Source of the DNA: Anderseniella sp963698275
GTDB taxonomy: Bacteria > Pseudomonadota > Alphaproteobacteria > Rhizobiales > Aestuariivirgaceae
Direction: 5' to 3'
Assembly: GCA_963698275.1 (NCBI GenBank)
Contig: CAVOQE010000006.1
Location: forward strand, 124,001 to 188,000
DNA: 64,000 nt
Part shown: positions 57,313 to 64,000 of the stretch, in pieces
How the letters are laid out: each line of letters starts with the position of its first letter
Position numbering within the stretch: the first letter of the stretch is position 1
Notes under the pieces: model-generated
What the model saw: only the letters and a program-made list of their open reading frames with translations
Told to the model about the DNA's origin: nothing
Databases searched by the model: none
Program-made: the position numbers and the translations under genes

Positions 57313-60170
57313 GACCTGGTCCCCTTAAGCGCCCGCGAGCCGATCTTCATGGCTGCCTTGAACAGGCCCGGCGGCCGCTTGGTCACCTCAAACTGCGGCT
57401 CTGACATTTCCGCCCCGCCGGCCTTTTCAATGCGTACGCGAAGGTCGTACCAGGCCGCCTGTCCGGTCACCGGATCAGAATTGGAATAGCGGTACCCGTC
57501 ACCTCGTGCCGGTAAAAGGTCCGAGATGATGTGGTTGAGCAGGAAGCCTTTTTTGGCTTCCGGCGCGTTCTTGTCGAGGTTCCAGGCCCCGGACCGCTTG
57601 CCGATGGCATTCCAGGTCCAAACCGTGTCCGGATTCACCCCGTCCATCAGCTTCAACTGCACCTTGATGCGGCCGTGATGACTGGTGACATGCACCCAGT
57701 CGCCGTCCTTCAGGCCCAGTGTTCTGGCCCTGCCGCGCTCCATGTAAAGCCAGTTGCGGCCCAGAATCTGGCGCAACCAGGCGTTCTGCGAGCCCCATGA
57801 ATGATACATGGCCATGGGCCGCTGGGTGATGGCATGCATCGGAAATTCGCGCGCATCGGTCATGGCTTCCTCAAACGGCGCATACCACATTGGAACCGGA
57901 TCGAAGAACGCCTCCACCCGGCGGCGATGAACCTGCGGCGGCACGATATCACCATGGCCACGTGCAGCCTGGCGGAACTTCTGCATGGTTTCGGAGTACA
58001 GGTTGAACATGATCTGGTTGGCATTGGGGTTGAAGCCGAAGCCTTGCGCCCATTCGAGGTAATCCTTGTTGGCCATGCGGTAATAGCGCATGTGTTCCGG
58101 CAGGTCGTATTTCCAGAAACAGCCGTTCTTGATGTAGTCGTCAAGCTGGTTCGGATTGACCTCGCCGATGCCCTGCTTGCTGCCGTCAGCGCCGCGAAAA
58201 CCGGCCAGCGGGCCAATGCCCGGGCCACGCTCATGGTTGACGATATAGTCGGAATAACCGCCGGGATATTTCGGCGTCATGTCTTCCTTGACCATGCCCG
58301 GCAGGCCGAGCCGGGCGCCGAGATCCAGCATCACTGTCTGGAAGGCACGCACATCGCGGTCCGGCTCAACGACGGGCTGGCGAATGGAGTCCGCCGGTCC
58401 ATGGGGTTCCGAAATGGGGCGGTCCAGCATGGAAATACAGTCCCAGCGCTCCAGATAGGTGGTGTCCGGCAGGATCAGATCGGCATAGGCGACGGTCTCG
58501 GAGTAATAGGCATCCGAATAGATGAATTTCGGGATCACATAGTCGCCGGTCTGTTCATCGATTTTGGTCAGGTGGTCCATGATACCTTTGGTATTCATGG
58601 TCGAGTTCCAGCCCATGTTGGCCATATACATGAACAGCACATCGATGCCGTACGGATCCTTGTTGGCGGCATTGGTGATGACGGTGTGCATCAGGCCATG
58701 AGCGGCAATAGGCGCATCCCATGAATAGGCCTTGTCGATGCGCCGGGGCGAGCCGTCCTCGTTGACCAGCAGGTCTTCCGGCCCGGCCACAAATCCAAGC
58801 GGCGGACCCGGCAGCGGCTTGAGCGGGTTGACCTCACCCACCTTGCCGGCCGGCTTCAGGCCGGGAGGGGCTGCCTTCGGGAACGGCGGCTTGTACAGGA
58901 AACCGCCGGGCACATCGATGGTGCCCAGCAGTATCTGCAGAATGTGGATCGAGCGACAGGTGTGGAAGCCGTTGGAGTGGGCCGAAATACCGCGCATGGC
59001 ATGCATGGACACCGGCCTGCCGGTCATCTTGTCGTGCTTGTTGCCGTGGGTATCGGTCCAGGCAATGTCCAGTTCGAAGGCCTGCTCAAAGGCAGCATGA
59101 GCCAGTTCACCGGCAATACGTTCGATGGTGGCAGCCTCTATACCGCAATGGGTGGCAGCCTTTTCAGCAGAGTATTCATCGGACAGATAGCGCTCGGCGA
59201 CAAACTGGAATGACGGCACGCCCATGCGCTTTGCCTTGCCGGGCAGCTTGACTTCGCCGTGCAGGGCAACCTGATCCGCCTTGTCGAGCGTTACAGGTTT
59301 TTTGGACTTCGCATCCAGCACCAGAATCTTGCCGTAGCGGTCGCGCGCGATCAGGCCGTCGTCCTCAGCGCCTGGGTCCTTGATCACCAGATGACCGGCA
59401 TTGGTGTAGCGCGCCAGGTAGTCGAGGTCGATCTTGCCAGCCTTGAGCAACTGGTGAACCAGCGCACCAACAAACAATCCGTCGGTGCCGGGGCGAATAC
59501 CGACCCATTCATCGGCTATGGCGGAATACCCCGACTTGACCGGGTTGATCGACACGATCTTGGCACCGTTCTTCTTCAGCTTTCCAAGCCCGGTCTTGAT
59601 CGGGTTGGAGGCATGGTCTTCCGCAACACCGAACAGCAGGAAGTATTTGGTGCGGTCCCAGTCGGGTTCGCCGAACTCCCAGAACGAGCCACCGAAGGTG
59701 TACAGGCCGGCGGCTGCCATGTTCACCGAACAAAAACCGCCATGAGCGGCAAAGTTCGGGGTGCCGAACTGGGTTGCCCACCAGCCGGTCAATGCCTGTG
59801 ACTGATCGCGACCGGTAAACAGTGCCAGTTTTTTAGGATCGGTCGAGCGCACCTGGGACAACCAGGTGGTTGCTGTCCTGAGTGCTTCGTCCCATTCCAC
59901 TTCACGGAATTCACCGGAGCCGCGCGGACCGACCCGCATCAGCGGCTTGGTCAGGCGGGCCGGTGAATACTGCTGCATGATGCCGGCCGAGCCCTTGCCG
60001 CACAACACACCCTTGTTCACCGGATGATCGCGATTGCCCTCGATGTATTTGATCGTTCCGTCTTTCAGATACACCTTGATGCCACACCGGCAGGCGCACA
60101 TGTAACACGTAGTGGTTTTCACCTCATCCCAGGTCTTCAGGTTGAGGTCGACTGTGGGCTCGCTCGCCAT
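57309..60170 (-). CDS. soeA: Molybdopterin oxidoreductase catalytic subunit, SoeA-like (sulfite dehydrogenase)
   Basis: 953 residues of the DMSO-reductase family. The N-terminal [4Fe-4S] ligands are C22, C25, C29 and C57 (CYMCACRC, GVLCGKG). Molybdopterin segments include GRDQSQALTGWWATQFG and MYMANMGWNSTMN, and the C-terminal domain has MERGRARTLGLKDGDWVHVTS. Length and the CYMCACRCGI start fit sulfite:quinone dehydrogenase SoeA of Alphaproteobacteria and sulfur oxidisers, which oxidises sulfite at the cytoplasmic face. No Tat signal is present, as in SoeA. Polysulfide or thiosulfate reductase is the main alternative. Confidence 0.75.
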   Translation of the reverse strand: MASEPTVDLNLKTWDEVKTTTCYMCACRCGIKVYLKDGTIKYIEGNRDHPVNKGVLCGKGSAGIMQQYSPARLTKPLMRVGPRGSGEFREVEWDEALRTATTWLSQVRSTDPKKLALFTGRDQSQALTGWWATQFGTPNFAAHGGFCSVNMAAAGLYTFGGSFWEFGEPDWDRTKYFLLFGVAEDHASNPIKTGLGKLKKNGAKIVSINPVKSGYSAIADEWVGIRPGTDGLFVGALVHQLLKAGKIDLDYLARYTNAGHLVIKDPGAEDDGLIARDRYGKILVLDAKSKKPVTLDKADQVALHGEVKLPGKAKRMGVPSFQFVAERYLSDEYSAEKAATHCGIEAATIERIAGELAHAAFEQAFELDIAWTDTHGNKHDKMTGRPVSMHAMRGISAHSNGFHTCRSIHILQILLGTIDVPGGFLYKPPFPKAAPPGLKPAGKVGEVNPLKPLPGPPLGFVAGPEDLLVNEDGSPRRIDKAYSWDAPIAAHGLMHTVITNAANKDPYGIDVLFMYMANMGWNSTMNTKGIMDHLTKIDEQTGDYVIPKFIYSDAYYSETVAYADLILPDTTYLERWDCISMLDRPISEPHGPADSIRQPVVEPDRDVRAFQTVMLDLGARLGLPGMVKEDMTPKYPGGYSDYIVNHERGPGIGPLAGFRGADGSKQGIGEVNPNQLDDYIKNGCFWKYDLPEHMRYYRMANKDYLEWAQGFGFNPNANQIMFNLYSETMQKFRQAARGHGDIVPPQVHRRRVEAFFDPVPMWYAPFEEAMTDAREFPMHAITQRPMAMYHSWGSQNAWLRQILGRNWLYMERGRARTLGLKDGDWVHVTSHHGRIKVQLKLMDGVNPDTVWTWNAIGKRSGAWNLDKNAPEAKKGFLLNHIISDLLPARGDGYRYSNSDPVTGQAAWYDLRVRIEKAGGAEMSEPQFEVTKRPPGLFKAAMKIGSRALKGTRS

Positions 60171-60491
60171 GGGCGCAATACCATCCGCTGTTGAAATGGA
60201 GGACGTCTTCGATGGTCAAACTAGCAGAGCGCCGCGCCATCGCAATAGCACCAGCCACGCTAAAGCGACCAACCAGAAAACATTTTTCAGTACAAAAAGT
60301 CTCAATAAATACAGAATGGTTGGAATACGAAAAAGGAGTCACACTCGATAGGACAGGTCAACACCGCACACCGGCATGTGATGACTGTTTTATAAAGGTG
60401 TGACTTTTTTGCCCCACTTTGGGAGATGAGGGTCGCGCCAGTGAGTCTCGTATGGAATTGATCCGGCTGGTGCAGATCATCACACGGGAAA
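60171..60491. other. 321-bp intergenic region
   Basis: Between the divergent soeA-like and VTT-protein genes. It probably holds both promoters. Short frames here have no recognisable content and I do not call any gene. No strong operator or terminator is visible; one AT-rich stretch (AAAAGTCTCAATAAATACAG) could include a promoter. Confidence 0.5.
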
Positions 60492-61271
60492 ATGTGTCGA
60501 CGTGCTAGGTTGATGCACTGCCTGTATCACGAAACCGGGACGGAAACCGACATTACCCAGCAACAAGAACACAACGGCTCCCTTGCTGACTCCAAAAGCA
60601 AACCCGCCGGATTTGCATGGTGCACCTTTGCCGGATTCTGTCTGGTGCTGGCATTGCTGCTGGGCGGTGGCGCATTGGTCTGGTTCCTGGAGGATGGCAG
60701 CGACGGTTTTTCAGGCGAAACCATGGCCGGCTTTATAAAGTCCTGGGGAATCTGGGGTCATTTTGGCGTTATCGGCCTGATGGTCGCGCATTCCTTCATA
60801 CCGTTTCCTGCCGAGTTCGTGGCAATTGCCGCAGGCATGAGTTTCGGCATGGTGTGGGGAACGGTTCTCACCTGGACGGGAGCCATGATTGGCGGGCTGC
60901 TGGCCTTCGGGATTGCCCGCAAGCTGGGCCGCCCGTTTGTCGCCGACATGCTGACACCCGGTCAACTGGCGAGGATCGACAAGGGCGCTGCCGTGACCAG
61001 CGTATCTGCACTGATCGGTGTGCGGCTGGTGCCGGTGATCGCATTCAACCTGGTCAACTATGGTGCGGGGCTGACCAATGTGAGCTGGTGGCGGTTCACC
61101 TGGACCACCGCGATCGGCATCCTGCCCCTGACTTTCCTGATGGCGATGATCGGCGATCAGATGCGCGAGCCGACATTCAGCGACTGGATGATGCTGCTGG
61201 GCGCAGGTGTGGCGATGTTGGTAATCGTTCACCTTGCCCGCCGGTTTGGCGGGGCCGCATCAGACAAATAG
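60492..61271 (+). CDS. VTT/TVP38 (SNARE-associated) family membrane protein
   Basis: 259 residues. A polar N-terminal tail is followed by a hydrophobic helix (about residues 40-62), then the VTT domain with SFIPFPAEFVAIAAGMSFGMVWG and RLVPVIAFNLVNYGAGLTNVSWW. These carry the re-entrant loops typical of TVP38/DedA relatives involved in lipid scrambling. Alternative start at 60513 (MHCLYHETG). Divergent from the molybdopterin oxidoreductase operon. Confidence 0.85.
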   Translation: MCRRARLMHCLYHETGTETDITQQQEHNGSLADSKSKPAGFAWCTFAGFCLVLALLLGGGALVWFLEDGSDGFSGETMAGFIKSWGIWGHFGVIGLMVAHSFIPFPAEFVAIAAGMSFGMVWGTVLTWTGAMIGGLLAFGIARKLGRPFVADMLTPGQLARIDKGAAVTSVSALIGVRLVPVIAFNLVNYGAGLTNVSWWRFTWTTAIGILPLTFLMAMIGDQMREPTFSDWMMLLGAGVAMLVIVHLARRFGGAASDK

Positions 61272-61303
61272 AGTTGCCTGGCAGGAACCGGCTTTACCAC
61301 AAC

Positions 61304-62257
61304 TCAGCGCCTGGCAATTGCGTGCTCGCGAAACACCACATAGAGCCCCGCACAGATGGTGATAACAATACCCATGGCCGCCAGGCCGTTCGGCAGGTCT
61401 GCAAACACCAGATAGCCAATGATGGTTGCGACCGGTATTTCAAGATACTGCATCGGTGCCAGCGTGGCAGACGGGGCAAACCGCAAAGACCAGGTCATCA
61501 GCAGATGAGCCATGGTGCCGACGACACCAATTGCCACCAGCAACACCGCCGTTCTCCAGTCAGGCGCAACCAATTGTGTCTCCAGAACGCCGGTGATCCC
61601 GGTCAGCCCATAGATCAGCAGCAGGATCACGGTTGCCATGGCGCCGCTGATTGCCTGCAGGGAGACCGGATCAACCTGTTTGGCGATTTGTCTGGTCACC
61701 AGCATGAACAAGGCAAAATCCACCGCCACCAACAAGGGCAACAGCGCCGGCGCGCCGACTTCCGAAAAGCTTGGCTGGACTACCAGAAGCGTGCCGAAAA
61801 ACCCGACCGCACAAGCGGCAAGCCGGCGGCCGCCAACCTCTTCCTGCAGCACAAACCTGCCCAGCAACAGCATGATGAACGGCATGACAAAGGCAATCGC
61901 CACAGCATCCGCCAGGGGAAGGAACCGCAAGGACAGGAACATCGCGCCCACCCCGACAATGTGCAGAATTGTGCGGGCAACGGTCAGCCAGACAACACGG
62001 CTAGACATTCTGAAGCCTCGCGCGCCCAGCAGGATGATCGGCTGCAGCAGGACAGCCTGCAGGCTGAACCGCACGATCAGTAATTGCAGCAGTGGAATTG
62101 TGCCACCCAGCAGCTTTGCAATTGAATCCCCGACAGGAGCCAATATGCAAAATCCCAGCATTAGCAGGATGCCCTGTACGGGCCGGTCAGCAGTCATCAG
62201 CCAGTCATAGGCGAGCCGGCCATATTCAGCCAGACCCCGGAATCGGGAAATCGCCAC
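61304..62257 (-). CDS. DMT-superfamily EamA transporter
   Basis: 317 residues with ten helices in two EamA repeats (GFCILAPVGDSIAKLLGGTIPLLQ in the first; LQAISGAMATVILLLIYGL in the second; PMQYLEIPVATIIGYLVFADLP near the end, an EP-type ending). It probably exports an amine, amino acid or related metabolite. It is divergent from a MocR-type regulator with direct repeats in the intergenic gap, so it is a likely target. Confidence 0.82.
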   Translation of the reverse strand: MAISRFRGLAEYGRLAYDWLMTADRPVQGILLMLGFCILAPVGDSIAKLLGGTIPLLQLLIVRFSLQAVLLQPIILLGARGFRMSSRVVWLTVARTILHIVGVGAMFLSLRFLPLADAVAIAFVMPFIMLLLGRFVLQEEVGGRRLAACAVGFFGTLLVVQPSFSEVGAPALLPLLVAVDFALFMLVTRQIAKQVDPVSLQAISGAMATVILLLIYGLTGITGVLETQLVAPDWRTAVLLVAIGVVGTMAHLLMTWSLRFAPSATLAPMQYLEIPVATIIGYLVFADLPNGLAAMGIVITICAGLYVVFREHAIARR

Positions 62258-62336
62258 AAGTCGGACAACCAGATGACCGGCACTCAGCCTTCTGACACAA
62301 TCACTGATGACATCTGGTTATTTTGGCGCTAGCGTG

Positions 62337-62375
62337 GGTCCAGTTTTGTGACGATACAGGTCCAGAGGGGTCCAA
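62337..62375. promoter_or_regulatory. Direct-repeat operator candidate of the MocR regulator
   Basis: GGTCCAG at 62337-62343 and 62359-62365 and GGTCCAA at 62369-62375, in the same orientation, with starts 22 and 10 bp apart, so all face the same side of the helix. MocR/GabR/PdxR regulators bind such direct repeats and autoregulate. The block lies upstream of the preferred ATG at 62381. Confidence 0.65.
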
Positions 62376-62380
62376 CTGCA

Positions 62381-63880
62381 ATGCGAGACTGGCTTCTTCA
62401 AATCAAGCGCGGCGAATATGCCAGCCTGCAAACCCAGATCAGGGAAGCCTTTGTTTCTGCCATTCTGGACGGCCAGCTGGGCCGCGATGAACCGGTCCCA
62501 TCAACCCGGAAAATGGCAAAAGTGCTCGGTGTGTCCAGAAACACCGTCATGCTGGCCTATCAGGGACTGCTGGACGACGGCTACCTGGTTGCCCGGGAAC
62601 GATCAGGATACTACGTCTCCGACAAGGCCATTCCGCAACAGGCTGCACGTCCGGCACCCATCCAGCGCAGCGGCACATCGGACCATGACGCGCCGGACTG
62701 GAATGCCCGGTTTGCACGCACGCCGACCAAGTTGGAAAACATCGCCAAACCGCTGGACTGGTCCAGTTACAAATATCCGTTCATTTATGGCCAGGTGGAT
62801 CACAATCTGTTCCCGATCGCCGAATGGCGCGAATGTGCGCGCCAGACCCTTGGCAAACGCTGGTTCAATGCCTGGACCGATGATCACGGCTCGCACGACG
62901 ACCCCCTGCTGGTGGAACAGATCAGACGGCGTATTCTGCCGCGTCGCGGCATCATGGCCGGTGAAAACGAGATCCTGGTGACGCTGGGCGCGCAGCATGC
63001 GCTCTACATGATTTCAAGCCTGCTGGCCAAACCGCAAACCAAGGTGGTTGTTGAAAACCCCGGCTTTCCCGACGCACGCAACATCTTCTCGCTGCACACC
63101 GGCAATATCGACCTGCAGGAAGTGGATTCACAAGGCATCGTGCCCGGCAATATTCCTGATGAAACCGAAATGGTGTTCGTCACCCCCAGCCATCAGGCGC
63201 CCACCACCGTCACCATGCCACTGTCGCGGCGTCTGGAACTGATAGAACAGGCCCGCAAGAAAGACTTTCTCATCATCGAAGACGACCATGAGTTCGAGAC
63301 CAATTATGTCAATGAGCCGTGCCCGTCGCTCAAATCGCTGGATGACGACGGGCACGTGATCTATATCGGCTCGCTTTCCAAATCGGTCTTTCACGGCCTC
63401 AGGCTGGGTTTCCTGGTGGCACCAAAGGCGTTCATTGATGAAGCGCGCGCGCTGCGCCGCCTTATGGTCCGCCATCCGCCCAACAACAATCAGCGCACTG
63501 CTGCCCTGTTCCTGTCACTGGGCCATCATGACACCCTGATCCGCCGGCTCCACCGGGCTTACCGCGCCCGCTGGGAGATCATGGCGTCGGCCATGCAGGA
63601 GCATTTACCCAACTCGACCAATGTGCCGAGTTTCGGCGGCACAAGTTTCTGGGTGGAAGGCCCCAAGGGGCTGGATTCAGAGCGGCTTGCGCTGGCGGGG
63701 CGCGAACAGGGCCTGCTGATTGAACCCGGCCGCATCTTCTTCGGAACCCCGAACCCGCCGCGCAATTTCTTCCGCCTCGGGTTCTCGTCCATCGACGAAA
63801 CCCGTATCGAGCCGGGGATCGAGTTGCTGTCAAACCTGATTGACCAGGATCTGGACCTGGGCCAGGCCGCTGCGGAGTAA
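62381..63880 (+). CDS. MocR/PdxR-like PLP-dependent regulator
   Basis: 499 residues from the ATG at 62381, preceded by AGGGG; a GTG at 62348 is in frame but lies inside the direct repeats. The N-terminal GntR winged helix (about residues 20-85: VPSTRKMAKVLGVSRNTVML) is joined to an aminotransferase-like domain with the PLP lysine in YIGSLSKSVFHGLRLGF and an Asp in IIEDDHEFE. MocR proteins sense PLP or amino acids. The divergent EamA gene and the downstream aminotransferase gene are probable targets, so it may govern a D-amino-acid or amine system. Confidence 0.88.
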   Translation: MRDWLLQIKRGEYASLQTQIREAFVSAILDGQLGRDEPVPSTRKMAKVLGVSRNTVMLAYQGLLDDGYLVARERSGYYVSDKAIPQQAARPAPIQRSGTSDHDAPDWNARFARTPTKLENIAKPLDWSSYKYPFIYGQVDHNLFPIAEWRECARQTLGKRWFNAWTDDHGSHDDPLLVEQIRRRILPRRGIMAGENEILVTLGAQHALYMISSLLAKPQTKVVVENPGFPDARNIFSLHTGNIDLQEVDSQGIVPGNIPDETEMVFVTPSHQAPTTVTMPLSRRLELIEQARKKDFLIIEDDHEFETNYVNEPCPSLKSLDDDGHVIYIGSLSKSVFHGLRLGFLVAPKAFIDEARALRRLMVRHPPNNNQRTAALFLSLGHHDTLIRRLHRAYRARWEIMASAMQEHLPNSTNVPSFGGTSFWVEGPKGLDSERLALAGREQGLLIEPGRIFFGTPNPPRNFFRLGFSSIDETRIEPGIELLSNLIDQDLDLGQAAAE

Positions 63881-63886
63881 AAACAA

Positions 63887-64000
63887 ATGATTGCTGATTT
63901 TTCAAAGGGCGCTGCCTGGATGGACGGCGAAATCGTTCCGGTATCCGATGCGAAAATCTCTGTACTGGACTGGGGTTTCACCCGGTCCGATTGTACATAT
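63887..64000 (+). CDS. Class IV aminotransferase (branched-chain/D-alanine type), 5' end only
   Basis: The frame starts ATG at 63887, 6 bp after the MocR stop, and runs off the right edge after 38 codons. GAAWMDGEIVPVSDAKISVLDWGFTRSD matches the N-terminus of class IV PLP aminotransferases such as D-amino-acid or branched-chain amino-acid transaminases and aminodeoxychorismate lyase. The tight spacing suggests co-transcription with the MocR gene. Confidence 0.75.
   Translation, partial: MIADFSKGAAWMDGEIVPVSDAKISVLDWGFTRSDCTY

Noticed and set aside
60191..60403. Short plus-strand frame (70 codons) in the soeA/VTT gap
   Set aside because: Content and position do not suggest a gene; more likely promoter region.
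1..64000. tRNA, rRNA, CRISPR array or prophage
   Set aside because: No cloverleaf-like clusters, rRNA stretches, spaced direct repeats or phage structural genes were noticed. Detection by eye is limited for tRNA and small RNA.

Overview
The window looks like a chromosomal segment of an alphaproteobacterium, most likely Hyphomicrobiales or a marine relative. The grounds are the GC-rich coding style, the mix of TRAP and ABC uptake systems, an alphaproteobacterial type of MttB/corrinoid methyl-transfer cluster, and CTAG-bounded palindromic repeats of the kind common in that order. I found no rRNA, tRNA or CRISPR array. Identifications come from reading translated proteins and motifs; no database search was possible.

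Left part (1-27 kb), mixed metabolism and uptake: the N-terminal half of a lysophospholipid-transporter-like MFS protein, an alpha/beta hydrolase, and a TetR regulator with three palindromic operator candidates; an operon for agmatine to putrescine conversion (aguA, aguB) with a GFA-family protein and a crotonase; an IclR regulator divergent from a GMC oxidoreductase, TerC protein, TRAP transporter (DctP and fused DctQM) and a zinc alcohol dehydrogenase that follows the decayed tail of a short-chain dehydrogenase gene; two adjacent related P-loop ATPases; uracil-DNA glycosylase; a PhnW-like protein that has lost its PLP lysine; then a minus-strand run with a SABATH-type methyltransferase, an Ldh-family dehydrogenase, an FAD oxidoreductase and a taurine/nitrate-type ABC importer whose permease carries an unusual extra domain.

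Centre (27-54 kb), a corrinoid-dependent one-carbon island: three MttB-family methyltransferases (one frameshifted), a corrinoid protein, a methyltetrahydrofolate:corrinoid methyltransferase, a RACo-type reductive activator, MetF, two homocysteine S-methyltransferase-family proteins, a small ferredoxin, DUF1638 and 'virulence factor' domain proteins, and a LysR regulator. The likely flow is methylated substrate to MttB, to the corrinoid protein, to tetrahydrofolate (and via MetF/homocysteine methyltransferases to C1 oxidation or methionine), with RACo repairing oxidised cobalamin. MttB, MtgA-like, RACo and one homocysteine methyltransferase carry Arg/Gly-rich terminal tails, while the corrinoid protein has a very acidic N-terminus, which suggests electrostatic docking. 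metF and the homocysteine methyltransferase at 52.4-53.4 kb share a near-identical palindromic operator candidate.

Right part (49-64 kb): an IS5/IS427-type insertion sequence sits exactly in the CTAG end of a palindromic repeat; then an MFS exporter, an MBL-fold hydrolase, a membrane-bound molybdopterin oxidoreductase resembling sulfite dehydrogenase SoeABC (its membrane subunit frameshifted), a VTT/DedA-type membrane protein, and a MocR regulator with a divergent EamA exporter and the start of a class IV aminotransferase gene.
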